Shown: positions 17,638 through 25,980 of the stretch, piece by piece
Layout: the number at the start of each line of letters is the position of its first letter
Numbering within the stretch: the stretch's first letter is position 1
Assembly: GCA_021325275.1 (NCBI GenBank)
Contig: JAJPHL010000037.1
Coordinates: 62,001 to 126,000 of the forward strand
DNA: 64,000 bases
Source of the DNA: Terriglobia bacterium
GTDB taxonomy: Bacteria; Acidobacteriota; Terriglobia; JAJPHL01
Reading direction: 5' to 3'
Notes under the pieces: model-generated
Told to the model about the DNA's origin: nothing
The model's input: the letters and a program-made list of their open reading frames with translations, nothing else
Databases searched by the model: none
Made by a program: the position numbers and the translations under genes

Positions 17638-19146
17638 CTACTTCTTCCGCTCCGGCATTTCCTGATCGTACTCGCCGATTCGTCCCGTGGCCGCGAGCCG
17701 CGCGCGGATGTGATCCACGATGGCGTACAGTTCGTCTTCCGAACCACGCGACTCCGCCACCAGCACGAGTTGCGGTTTGTTCGATGACGCGCGTACCAGA
17801 CCGAAGCTGTCGTTTTCGAGCACGAAACGCACGCCGTTCACCGTGATGATCTCCTTGATGCGCCGGCCCGCGACTTTTGCGCCCGAAGCGCGATCCGCTT
17901 CATACTGGCGCGTTACGTCGTCGACCACGTTGTATTTCACATCGTCGGCGCAATACGGTCCCATGGTCGGCGACTCCCAGGTTTTCGGCAATTCGGCGAC
18001 AAGTTCAGAGAGCGGCTTGGACATATCGGCTACGTATCGCACGACATACGCGGCGGAGTGCGGGGCGTCGTCGTAGCCGCGGCCGAACGGGCGATTCAGA
18101 AACCAGTGTCCCGATTTTTCGAAGCCCGCGAACGCGTCGGTCTCGGCGACCTTCGCTTTGATGTAGGAATGTCCTGTTTTCCACGTGACGACCGGAATCT
18201 TGTGTTGCTGCAAAATCGGATCGCAGTAGAAAAGCCCTGTGGATTTCACGTCGATCACCACGCTGCGGCCCGGGACGTGCGGCGCCATCCAGCGCGCCAG
18301 CAGCAGCCCAAGCTTGTCGGAGAAAATTTCGTGGCCGCGATCGTCCACCACGCCGATGCGATCGCCGTCGCCGTCGATACCAATGCCGAGGTCCGCCTTC
18401 GCTTCGACCGTCGCGGCGCTGATGGCGTGCAGGAACTTGATGTCCTCGGGATTCGGATTGTGTTTGCCGAACGTCCAGTCGGGCGTGCAGTCCTGCTCGA
18501 TCACTTCACATCCCATCTCGCGCAGCACCGATGGCGCGAAACGTCCCGCGGTGCCGTTTCCAGCCGCCAACACTACTTTGATCGGCCGCGAGACTTTTCC
18601 CCGGCCCACGATGTCCGCTTGGTAGTGGCAGAAAATGTCCTCGTACGCTTCGTAGGTTCCCGCGCCCGTCAGGAAATTTCCGCCGGCGACCAAGTTTTTG
18701 AATTGCGAAATCCCCTCCGGACCGAGCGTGCTCGACAAGCCGTCGGCCAGTTTCAATCCCGTCCAGCCGTTTTCGTTGTGACTGGCGGTGATCATCGCCG
18801 CGGCGCGGATTCCCAGGTGGTGCTGCGCGAAATACGTCATCGGCGAAAGCACCAAGCCCAAATCCACCACGCGCACGCCGGTAGAAAGCAGGCCCACAAC
18901 AAAGGATCGCGCGGTGTCCTGACTGTAGGCGCGAAAATCGTGGCCCACAATCACGCTCGACTCCTTCACGAACTTCCGCGCGAACGTGCCGAAGGCTTTG
19001 CCGAGAACCAGGAATCCGTTGGGATTGACTTCCTTGCCGAGCAGCCAGCGAACGTCGTATTCGCGGAAGCCGTTCTGCGTGATAAGCGTTTTTTCGAAGT
19101 AGTCGAAGGAGTTTTGGGCGACTTTGGCCTGAACGTCGAATCGCAT
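17638..19146 (-). CDS. Phosphomannomutase/phosphoglucomutase
   Basis: A 502-residue alpha-D-phosphohexomutase of the AlgC/ManB type, interconverting hexose 1- and 6-phosphates for nucleotide-sugar synthesis. The catalytic phosphoserine is S122 in MITASHNENG. The metal loop DGDGDR is at 258-263. The sugar-binding loop reads GFEKSGHWF instead of the usual GEMSGH form. The C-terminal phosphate-binding loop is RASSNKPQLVL. The start is ATG at 19146, whose A is shared with the stop of the upstream lipoprotein gene (TAATG), so an upstream in-frame start within that gene is rejected. It is translationally coupled to the Mla-like genes. Confidence 0.92.
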   Translation of the reverse strand: MRFDVQAKVAQNSFDYFEKTLITQNGFREYDVRWLLGKEVNPNGFLVLGKAFGTFARKFVKESSVIVGHDFRAYSQDTARSFVVGLLSTGVRVVDLGLVLSPMTYFAQHHLGIRAAAMITASHNENGWTGLKLADGLSSTLGPEGISQFKNLVAGGNFLTGAGTYEAYEDIFCHYQADIVGRGKVSRPIKVVLAAGNGTAGRFAPSVLREMGCEVIEQDCTPDWTFGKHNPNPEDIKFLHAISAATVEAKADLGIGIDGDGDRIGVVDDRGHEIFSDKLGLLLARWMAPHVPGRSVVIDVKSTGLFYCDPILQQHKIPVVTWKTGHSYIKAKVAETDAFAGFEKSGHWFLNRPFGRGYDDAPHSAAYVVRYVADMSKPLSELVAELPKTWESPTMGPYCADDVKYNVVDDVTRQYEADRASGAKVAGRRIKEIITVNGVRFVLENDSFGLVRASSNKPQLVLVAESRGSEDELYAIVDHIRARLAATGRIGEYDQEMPERKK

Positions 19147-19796
19147 TACGGTGCGTTCTTTTCTTTCTTTTCCGGAAACTTGGCAATCAAATCGTCGGTG
19201 AGTTGCCGCAGACACTGGCGCACGCCGTCGCTCAACTCGCGCGCCACGTCTTCCACTGATCCCGCGGTGACCGGCTTGGAGTAGTCGGCGGCGCCGCTCC
19301 ATACCACGTTGTGCGTCGCCACGTCGTAGGCGTCGAGCGTCAACGACACTTTGGCCGTGACGTTCGAGCCGTTATCCTGCTCCTCGAGGTTTTCGATTTC
19401 ACCCCGCAAGATATAGTCCGGCTTTCCATCGCTGCGCATTCCCGTGACGGAATGAAACGCTTTGGAGTGCTTTAGGGAACTGATCAGATCCACCGTGACC
19501 ATATCGGCGGGGAAGCCGGCCCAACGATGGTAATTGTAATAGTCCACGTGATACGGCGTAGGCATGTAGACCAGGCGATCCTGCGACAAGCGAAACGCGG
19601 TGCGGAAGCGCGCCACGGCGATGTCGTACGGCAGAGTCTTCGAGGAGGCTGAAACGGACGGCGCTTCCAAGGTGTAGAAATGCGTCGTGGGAACTTTGCC
19701 GCAGCCCACGAAACCGATCAAGCCCGTCAAAATCAGCGCGCCCGCGCCAGCCTTCGCAATCGTCACTGCTTCACATCTCAGGGTGTCGAATCTCAT
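19146..19796 (-). CDS. ABC-type transport auxiliary lipoprotein (PqiC/ABC_trans_aux-like)
   Basis: A 216-residue protein with a hydrophobic N-terminal segment ending in a lipobox-like LIGFVGCGK, so it is probably lipidated. The following THFYTLEAP and AVARFRTAFRLSQDRLVYMPTP match the auxiliary lipoproteins that accompany MCE/Mla-type transporters. It overlaps the MlaD-like gene by 4 bp (ATGA). The role is inferred as an outer-membrane partner that accepts or docks the MCE protein during phospholipid movement. Confidence 0.8.
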   Translation of the reverse strand: MRFDTLRCEAVTIAKAGAGALILTGLIGFVGCGKVPTTHFYTLEAPSVSASSKTLPYDIAVARFRTAFRLSQDRLVYMPTPYHVDYYNYHRWAGFPADMVTVDLISSLKHSKAFHSVTGMRSDGKPDYILRGEIENLEEQDNGSNVTAKVSLTLDAYDVATHNVVWSGAADYSKPVTAGSVEDVARELSDGVRQCLRQLTDDLIAKFPEKKEKNAP

Positions 19797-20797
19797 GGAT
19801 GTTCATCCTTCCCAGGCTTATCCTTGCCTTTCGGCGCGGAGGGGGGCTTGCGGTCGGGGTGCGTATCTTTCCAGATCAGGCTGGAGGGTTGGCGTTTCAC
19901 CTGGTCGGTGAACTCGCGGAAATTGTCGGACACCTGGCGGAAGTTGTCGAGCATCACGTCGACGTTGTCGCCGTTGGCGATCAGCATGGTTTGCAATTGC
20001 TCGATAGTTTGACGCGCGGCGGCGAGCGCCTTCTGCATTTCGTCGAGGCTGCCCTTGATCTTGTCGCGATCCTCGTCGAGCATGCCGTTGGCGGTGTCCA
20101 GCACCTTTTGCACCTTGGCGGTGGTCTCGCGCAAGTCGTGCATCAACGGATCCATTTGGGCGCTGGCGGTCTGCAGATTCGACATCGTCGCCGTCATCTT
20201 CGGGCGATTCTCCTTCAGCATGTCGTCGAGTTCCGCGAGTCCCGAAGAGACGTGCGCCCGATTCTTCTCACCTGTCAACTCCTGCAAGTTGGCGAGCAAG
20301 CCGTCGGCACGCTTGGAAATCTGATTGAGATTATTGTGCAGATCGTCGATGAGCGGCTTTGCTTGATCGGCCACGCCGCTCAGTTTGTCGATCAGCGCGT
20401 TGAGGGTCTGCGTTTCCTTCGAGGGAACCACAGACCCGTTCGGCAGCGGCGTAAGCTGCTTGCCCGGCGTGATCTCCACGTAATTCTCGCTGAGCATGGT
20501 GAGTTGCGTCACCTGCGCAGAACTGTCCGCGCCCACCGGCGTTCCTCCGGCCACTTCCATCAGGATTTCGATCTGCCCGGGATTCTTCGGATCGACGTGC
20601 ACGTCGTTGACGCGGCCCACTTTCAGTCCTGCGTAACGCACCGGCGCGCCCACTTCCAGCCCACCGGCGAACTTGAAGTAGCACTTATAATTGTTGAAAT
20701 TGCCGCCGAAGTGCATGTTGGCGATGGCGAAGCCTGCCGCCGTCAGCAGCACAACCGAGACCAGCACCACCAACCCGACTTTTGCCTGTTCATTCAT
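19793..20797 (-). CDS. MCE-family substrate-binding protein (MlaD-like)
   Basis: A 334-residue protein with an N-terminal membrane anchor (KVGLVVLVSVVLLTAAGFAI) and an MCE domain (CYFKFAGGLEVGAPVRYAG, then VTQLTMLSENYVEITPG). A long helical/coiled region with many Gln, Asp and Leu heptads follows from about 135 to 300, and a Pro/Lys-rich tail ends it. It is the periplasmic hexamer-forming lipid-binding part of the Mla system. It is longer than E. coli MlaD because of the helical region, closer to PqiB/YebT-like or plant-TGD2-like needles. It sits 49 nt after MlaF. Confidence 0.9.
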   Translation of the reverse strand: MNEQAKVGLVVLVSVVLLTAAGFAIANMHFGGNFNNYKCYFKFAGGLEVGAPVRYAGLKVGRVNDVHVDPKNPGQIEILMEVAGGTPVGADSSAQVTQLTMLSENYVEITPGKQLTPLPNGSVVPSKETQTLNALIDKLSGVADQAKPLIDDLHNNLNQISKRADGLLANLQELTGEKNRAHVSSGLAELDDMLKENRPKMTATMSNLQTASAQMDPLMHDLRETTAKVQKVLDTANGMLDEDRDKIKGSLDEMQKALAAARQTIEQLQTMLIANGDNVDVMLDNFRQVSDNFREFTDQVKRQPSSLIWKDTHPDRKPPSAPKGKDKPGKDEHP

Positions 20798-20846
20798 GCG
20801 GCCTGCTCACCCATTCCCGATCACCGGCGGTCAGTTTTTTCTATCA

Positions 20847-21704
20847 TTAATTGAGCAGCGAATCCAGATACTTCTCCGCGCCACCCGCATCCTGATCCGG
20901 AATACGGTCGAGGAACTGCCGCACCCGCGGGTGCGTGCTGGCGCGCACTTCCTCGGTGGTCCCGGTGGCGATCAAGTGGCCTTTGTCGAGCACCGTGATG
21001 CGGTCGGCGATCAAAAAAGCGCTGGCCAACTCGTGCGTGACCACCACGATGGTCATTTGGAACGCTTGCTTCAACTTCAGGATCAAATCGTCGATGCCCG
21101 CGGCGATCACCGGATCGAGTCCCGCGGACGGTTCGTCGAAAAGCAGGATTTCCGGGTCCATGGCCAGCGCGCGGGCGATGCCGGCGCGCTTTTTCATTCC
21201 GCCGGAGAGCTGCGACGGGAAATAATCCTCGAATCCGGCCAGTCCCACCGACTCGAGCTTGATGCGCGTCATGATCTTGATTGTGGAGTCTTCCAGTTCC
21301 GTGTGTTCGCGCAGCGGCAGCGCGACGTTTTCCGCGATGGTCAGCGAATTGAACAGCGCCGAGCCCTGGAACGACATCCCGATCTTCTTGCGAATCTGGT
21401 TGAACTCCTTTTCCCGCAATCCGCAGATATTTTTTCCGAACACCAGGATTTCGCCGGAGGTTACTTTCTCCAGACCCACGATGTGACGGATCAACGTGGA
21501 CTTGCCCGATCCCGAGCCGCCCAGGATCACCATGGTTTCACCGCGGCAGATGTCCAAGCTGATTTTGTGCAGCACTTCGCGCTGGCCGTAGTGCGTCACG
21601 ACGTTGTGCACGCCGATGGTCACGTCGCGGCTTGTCGATGCGGGCGGCGTGGCGTGCCCCGAATCGTGCAAAGACCCAGGCGTCGGTTGTGGATGGGCGG
21701 ACAT
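20847..21704 (-). CDS. Mla-type ABC transporter ATP-binding protein
   Basis: A 285-residue ABC ATPase. Walker A is GGSGSGKST, the signature is LSGGMKKR, Walker B is EILLFDEPSAGLDP and the switch histidine is in VVVTHELASA. The LSGGMKKR signature with Met is characteristic of MlaF/TTG2A. It powers phospholipid transport across the inner membrane together with the permease 6 nt upstream. A 30-residue Pro/Ser-rich N-terminal extension precedes the domain; its role is unknown. Confidence 0.92.
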   Translation of the reverse strand: MSAHPQPTPGSLHDSGHATPPASTSRDVTIGVHNVVTHYGQREVLHKISLDICRGETMVILGGSGSGKSTLIRHIVGLEKVTSGEILVFGKNICGLREKEFNQIRKKIGMSFQGSALFNSLTIAENVALPLREHTELEDSTIKIMTRIKLESVGLAGFEDYFPSQLSGGMKKRAGIARALAMDPEILLFDEPSAGLDPVIAAGIDDLILKLKQAFQMTIVVVTHELASAFLIADRITVLDKGHLIATGTTEEVRASTHPRVRQFLDRIPDQDAGGAEKYLDSLLN

Positions 21705-21710
21705 TTTTCT

Positions 21711-22508
21711 CTATCCGATGATGTAGAACAGCGCGGTGAACACCATGTCCACCAGCACCACCATGAAAATCGACGTCACGACGGAGTCGGTCGTCGAGCG
21801 CCCCACACCTTCGGGACCGCCCGACACGGTGAAGCCTTCGTAGCAGCCGATCTGCGTGATGACGATGCCGAACATCACGCTCTTGATCAATCCGGTGATG
21901 ATGTCGCGGCCGATCAGCGCTTCGCCGGTGGCTTGCAAATATTGTCCCAGGCCCAAGTGCAGATCGCTGGCGAAGGCGAACGTCGCGCCGCCGAGCACGC
22001 CGGCCATGTCGGCGATGGTCGCGAGGCAGGGCATCATGATCAGCATCGCCAGCAATTTCGGCGAGAGGAGAAAGTGGATGGCGTTCAAACCCATGGTGGT
22101 CAGTGCGTCGAGTTCTTCGCTGACCTTCATCGTGCCGATTTCGGCGGCGAACGCCGATCCCGAGCGGCCGATCACAATGATGGCGGTCATCAGCGGGCCG
22201 AGTTCTCGGGTCATCGAGACGGCCACGAGATCGATGACGTAGCGCGTGGCGCCCACTTTGCGCATTTCGTACGCGCCTTGGAACGCCATGATTAAGCCGA
22301 TGGAAAACGAGATCAGGCAAACCACGGGGATCGCTTCGTACCCCACCAGGACCATTTGATGGATCGTGGCGCGAAAACGCAGTTTCGATCCGCGGAACGG
22401 CGCGATGAAGGTCCAGTAGACCCCGGACATCGATTGACGCGCGACTCCGCCGATGTATCCGAAGAAACGTACCGTGCGATTGCCCAGGATAGCGAGCGGC
22501 GAAGTCAT
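21711..22508 (-). CDS. Mla-type ABC transporter permease (MlaE-like)
   Basis: A 265-residue integral membrane protein with the MlaE core: EAIPVVCLISFSIGLIMAFQ, then SMTRELGPLMTAIIVIGRSG and IGTMKVSEELDALTTMGL. The length and motif order match the family. It forms the membrane part of the phospholipid transporter with the ATPase encoded next. Confidence 0.93.
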   Translation of the reverse strand: MTSPLAILGNRTVRFFGYIGGVARQSMSGVYWTFIAPFRGSKLRFRATIHQMVLVGYEAIPVVCLISFSIGLIMAFQGAYEMRKVGATRYVIDLVAVSMTRELGPLMTAIIVIGRSGSAFAAEIGTMKVSEELDALTTMGLNAIHFLLSPKLLAMLIMMPCLATIADMAGVLGGATFAFASDLHLGLGQYLQATGEALIGRDIITGLIKSVMFGIVITQIGCYEGFTVSGGPEGVGRSTTDSVVTSIFMVVLVDMVFTALFYIIG

Positions 22509-22527
22509 GAGCGGTCTTTTCGTGCGC

Positions 22528-22866
22528 CTAGGCGGCCAGCGCGGCCTCCAGCGTGGGGTGAATCTCGAAAACTTTCACCAGTCGCGTGAGTTCCAGCACT
22601 TGCAGCGGCGCCTTGTTCAAACCGCAGAGCGCGAACCGCACTTGTTGTTTGCGGGAAAGCTGCAATCCCTCCACCAGCGACGCCACGCCCGAGCTATCGA
22701 CGTAACGAACCGCGGTGAGATCGACGATCACCCGTTTGGTTTTCTTCTCGCTAAGAGTGTCCAGAATCGTCTGGCGCACTTGGGGGGAGGAATAGAGGTC
22801 GATGTCGCCCTTGACCGTGATGATCGCAGTGGCTTTTTCTTCTTCGTGCTTGACGCTGATTTCCAT
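22528..22866 (-). CDS. STAS-domain protein (MlaB- or anti-anti-sigma-like)
   Basis: A 112-residue STAS protein. The segment TAVRYVDSSGVASLVEG contains the conserved DSSG (residues 57-60), where RsbV/SpoIIAA-type antagonists are phosphorylated. Position between an RsbW-like kinase gene (62 nt upstream) and MlaE (19 nt downstream) leaves two readings: an MlaB-like subunit that binds the ABC ATPase, or a partner-switching antagonist. The intact DSSG allows both, and a combined role is possible. Confidence 0.88.
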   Translation of the reverse strand: MEISVKHEEEKATAIITVKGDIDLYSSPQVRQTILDTLSEKKTKRVIVDLTAVRYVDSSGVASLVEGLQLSRKQQVRFALCGLNKAPLQVLELTRLVKVFEIHPTLEAALAA

Positions 22867-22928
22867 ATAAGATCCGTCTTCCCCTGTCGCTCCGATGTCT
22901 CGCTCCTCTGTCTCGCTCCGTGTTGCGG

Positions 22929-23408
22929 TTACCTCTTCGTTTTTTCCTCGTGACTGCTTGCTTCCTGCGGCGATCCCGGTGGAGGCGTGTGCAACGTCTT
23001 GCCAAGCAGCAATTCGTTGCAGCCCTCGCCGCGCCGGTACTCCACGCGATCCATCACCGCCTGAATCAGCGGGATTCCCAAACCTCCCGGCCGGACTTCC
23101 TCAAGCGACCGCTTCGGCCAGCATCCGGAATCGGCGGGCTTGCCGTAATCGGTGATCAGGAACTCGATACCTTCATGGCGCAATCGGCAACTGAGGGCGA
23201 TCACACCATCGTGCCTCCCCAGATAAGCATGGCGGATGACGTTGGCGCAAGCCTCATCCACGGCCAGGATGATGAATTGCGTATCTTCCTCGGAGAAACC
23301 GCGCAAGGCGGACAGTTGACCCACCACCGATCGCACAATGTGCAACAGGCGGGGAGCGCTGACTACGCGCAACTCTAAAATGCCGTCTTTCTCCGGCTGT
23401 GTCGTCAT
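22929..23408 (-). CDS. RsbW/SpoIIAB-like serine kinase (anti-sigma regulatory factor)
   Basis: A 159-residue GHKL ATPase-type protein. The N-box is DEACANVIRHAY, the next motif is ITDYGKP and the glycine-rich motif is GGLGIPLIQAVMD. These proteins phosphorylate STAS antagonists or sequester sigma factors. ATG at 23408 is chosen because the domain begins just after it; a longer upstream frame has no family similarity. It heads the minus-strand envelope block. No SpoIIE-type phosphatase is in the window. Confidence 0.85.
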   Translation of the reverse strand: MTTQPEKDGILELRVVSAPRLLHIVRSVVGQLSALRGFSEEDTQFIILAVDEACANVIRHAYLGRHDGVIALSCRLRHEGIEFLITDYGKPADSGCWPKRSLEEVRPGGLGIPLIQAVMDRVEYRRGEGCNELLLGKTLHTPPPGSPQEASSHEEKTKR

Positions 23409-23573
23409 CCCCAAATCGAGGGTGATTATACTACGGACGGATGTTGCGCAAGAAAGAAGTGGATGCGGCGCGTTGTGTTGGCCAGACGGCGGGAAAGTGG
23501 CCGGGCCGTTGGTGGCGCGATACAATCTGTGTCTGGCGGCCGTCGAGCGTGTTTTTTCTGCTACGCTAAGCGT

Positions 23574-23843
23574 ATGAAGATCACTGTTGAATTGCCCGAC
23601 GATGTCGCCAAGCACCAGGATCCAGGCCGGGAGGCCCTGGAGGCGCTCGCCATCGAGGGCTACCGCTCCGGTGCGCTTACCCACTATCAAGCGAGCCAAC
23701 TACTTGGTCTATCGCGGTTCGAGTTCGATCGCTTCCTCAAGGATCGCAACATCTACGACCATGCCTACGATGTCGCCGACCTTGAGCGCGACATGGAAAC
23801 GCATCGGAAGCTTGAGGCTAAGGGCGCACTCGGCCGGTCATGA
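23574..23843 (+). CDS. UPF0175-family antitoxin
   Basis: An 89-residue protein (MKITVELPDDVAKHQDPG, then EGYRSGALTHYQASQLLGL and SRFEFDRFLKDR). It matches UPF0175, a helix-turn-helix family that is usually paired with DUF3368/PIN proteins. ATG at 23574 opens the conserved region. It overlaps the next gene by 4 bp. It probably binds its own promoter and neutralises the partner. Confidence 0.85.
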   Translation: MKITVELPDDVAKHQDPGREALEALAIEGYRSGALTHYQASQLLGLSRFEFDRFLKDRNIYDHAYDVADLERDMETHRKLEAKGALGRS

Positions 23844-24328
23844 CGGTCGTTGTCTCCGATACATCGCCGCTGAGCTACCTGATCGAAATTGGATGTGAGG
23901 CATTGTTACCTGCGCTCTACGGGAGGGTCCTCATACCGAGGGCGGTCTTCGACGAGCTTTCGAATCCTGGAACGCCTGTCGGCGTGCGTACTTGGCTTTC
24001 CCGCATTCCCGAGTGGCTGTTGATTCGCGATGCATCACCGATCTCGGTACCCGATCTTGAGGACGTTGACCTCGGGGAACGGCAGGCCATCCAACTTGCG
24101 ATAGATGAACAAGCGGACGCTTTGATTATCGACGATCGCGCAGGCGCGAGGCTCGCCATCAGATTTGGTCTTGAAGTGACAGGTACTCTCGGCGTGCTGT
24201 TGGAAGCTGCGAATCGCGGCTTGGTGGACCTGGAGACGGCCCTACAGAAGTTGCAAGCGACAGCTTTTCGTTATACGCCCAAACTATTCGAGGAAGTGAG
24301 ACGTAGGCATCGTCGCGGTCCGTCGTAG
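23840..24328 (+). CDS. DUF3368 PIN-like toxin
   Basis: A 162-residue protein with a PIN-like acidic start (VVSDTSPLSYLIEIG, D7), a middle LGERQAIQLAIDE and ADALIIDDRAGARLA, as in DUF3368 proteins. Coupled by an ATGA overlap to the UPF0175 antitoxin gene. Predicted ribonuclease-type toxin; the target is not known. Confidence 0.85.
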   Translation: MTVVVSDTSPLSYLIEIGCEALLPALYGRVLIPRAVFDELSNPGTPVGVRTWLSRIPEWLLIRDASPISVPDLEDVDLGERQAIQLAIDEQADALIIDDRAGARLAIRFGLEVTGTLGVLLEAANRGLVDLETALQKLQATAFRYTPKLFEEVRRRHRRGPS

Positions 24329-24495
24329 CTCCGGTTGATGACGAGCGGGAGGTTGTTTGTCTGGGCCAACGGCGTCGGCCCGGACATTCACAGACTCTCC
24401 TGCTGAATCCCCATATGATGAAATCCTAGACGATGCCGCGGTGAGATTTGCCTCCACTGTGGACGCCGGGACCGTTTCGTCATAAACTTTGGGGC

Positions 24496-24954
24496 GTGAA
24501 TCCGCAAGCCAATCTAGCGCGCCTGCTCGCGGGGGCGCGCGACAATTCGACCGCACCGCTCGGGTCCCTGGAAACTGAAGTGATGGAACTCATCTGGCGC
24601 AACGGCGCCATGAGCGTCCGCGACGTGCACGAACGCTTCGCGGGACGCTTGGCGTACACCACGCTGATGACCACGCTCGATCCCCTCTACAAAAAGTCGC
24701 TGCTCGACCGCACCAAGCAAGGCCGCGCGTTCGTCTACCAGGCGCGCGTCAATCGTGGACAGTTTGAGGAAGGCCTCGCGGCGGGACTTTTTGGTGAACT
24801 GCTCCAGCGCAATGCGAGTCAACCGGCACCGCTGCTCTCTTGTTTTGTCGACGCCGTGAGTGAGCGCGATCGCCAATTGCTCGACGAGCTCGATCGCATG
24901 ATCCAGGAAAAGCGGCGGACGTTGAACGTCAGAGAGAAATCCGGAGAAAAATAA
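24496..24954 (+). CDS. BlaI/MecI/CopY-family repressor
   Basis: A 152-residue winged-helix regulator. LGSLETEVMELIWRNGAMSV, then LAYTTLMTTLDPLYKKSLL and FVYQARV are the BlaI family DNA-binding core. The GTG at 24496 is preferred because it gives a normal-length N-terminus; a TTG at 24448 in frame would add 16 atypical residues. It ends 1 bp before the M56 peptidase gene, the usual sensor partner that cleaves such repressors. No beta-lactamase is nearby, so the regulated genes are probably the pair itself or the receptor downstream. Confidence 0.85.
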   Translation: MNPQANLARLLAGARDNSTAPLGSLETEVMELIWRNGAMSVRDVHERFAGRLAYTTLMTTLDPLYKKSLLDRTKQGRAFVYQARVNRGQFEEGLAAGLFGELLQRNASQPAPLLSCFVDAVSERDRQLLDELDRMIQEKRRTLNVREKSGEK

Positions 24955-24955
24955 C

Positions 24956-25918
24956 ATGTTCCTCTGGCTCGGACTCTCCACTTCGCTGGCGTTGCTCTTA
25001 GCCGGATACTTGGTCCTCGCGCCTCTCATGTGGATGATCTCCCGGCGGTTGGAACGCGGCGCCAACTTTCTGTTCGCCGTCCGCATCGCGCCCGCGACGC
25101 TGGCCGCGGCGTTCGTTGTGTTTGTCTCGTGGCCGTCGTTCCTGGTGTTCGAACCGCGCGTGAACGAGGAAGCGGTCGGATGGAAACTTGCCGTCGTCGC
25201 GGCGATCGCGGCGGCGGGCGTCGCGTGGTCGGTGATTCGCTTAGTCCGCGCGTGCGTGGCGACGAATCGCGTGACACGTGAATGGTCGCGCCACGCTGAG
25301 GCGACTCAGCTCGAAGGCGTCACGATTCCCACGTATCGCTTCGATCACGAATTTCCGGTGATGGCCGTGGCCGGCGTGTTTCGTCCGCGCTTGTTCATCG
25401 CCAATAAACTGCTTCGCGCGCTGACGCCCGAGGAACTCGCGGCCGCCGCCGCGCACGAGATGGGTCACGTAACGGCGCGCGATAATTTGCGGCGGGCGTT
25501 GTTGTTCCTGCTCCCTGATGGGCCCGCGATTCTCGGGCGCCCTTCAACCAGCGCTTGGACCGAAGCGTCGGACCGCGCCGCCGATGCGTTTGCGGTGCGC
25601 GCGGGCGCTCGCGCCGCACTCGATCTCGCGTCGGCGCTCGTGAAAACCGCGCGACTCACACCGCCGGAAATATCGGCGGCGCGGCCGCCCCGCTTTCAAT
25701 CACTGATGATGCAATCGCTCGTGTCGGGCGAAGCAGGTGTGGCTGGACGCGTGCAAGAAATTCTGGCGGTGGATTCGCACCGAGTCGCGCCGCGCCGCGC
25801 GCGGTTCAACTTGCTTGCTCTTCCGATCGCCGCGCTGCTGATTGGATTTTGGTCCTCGACGGCCACTCTGCACGCCGCGCACGAAGTCCTAGAGCGCTTC
25901 GTGCATCTGCTCACGTAA
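24956..25918 (+). CDS. M56-family membrane metallopeptidase
   Basis: A 320-residue protein with N-terminal hydrophobic segments, a cytoplasmic zinc-protease domain with HEMGH (H167, E168, H171) and a late ASDRAADAFAV that carries the third acidic ligand region, and a final hydrophobic helix near 275-295. This is the BlaR1/MecR1 protease unit without the penicillin-binding sensor domain, so the signal is unknown. It is expected to cleave the BlaI-type repressor encoded 1 bp upstream. Confidence 0.85.
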   Translation: MFLWLGLSTSLALLLAGYLVLAPLMWMISRRLERGANFLFAVRIAPATLAAAFVVFVSWPSFLVFEPRVNEEAVGWKLAVVAAIAAAGVAWSVIRLVRACVATNRVTREWSRHAEATQLEGVTIPTYRFDHEFPVMAVAGVFRPRLFIANKLLRALTPEELAAAAAHEMGHVTARDNLRRALLFLLPDGPAILGRPSTSAWTEASDRAADAFAVRAGARAALDLASALVKTARLTPPEISAARPPRFQSLMMQSLVSGEAGVAGRVQEILAVDSHRVAPRRARFNLLALPIAALLIGFWSSTATLHAAHEVLERFVHLLT

Positions 25919-25980
25919 GTTTACAAAGTCGTCATTACGAGGAATGGTAGTAATTCCACCGCCGCGCTACGCTCGTGGGG

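Noticed and set aside
20691-22295. Long histidine/arginine-rich plus-strand frame opposite the Mla genes
   Set aside because: Antisense shadow of the MlaD, MlaF and MlaE genes, which show clear family motifs.
24329-24495. BlaI operator in front of the BlaI gene
   Set aside because: No TACA-type dyad was found in the 167 bp; only a short GC-rich imperfect repeat is visible.
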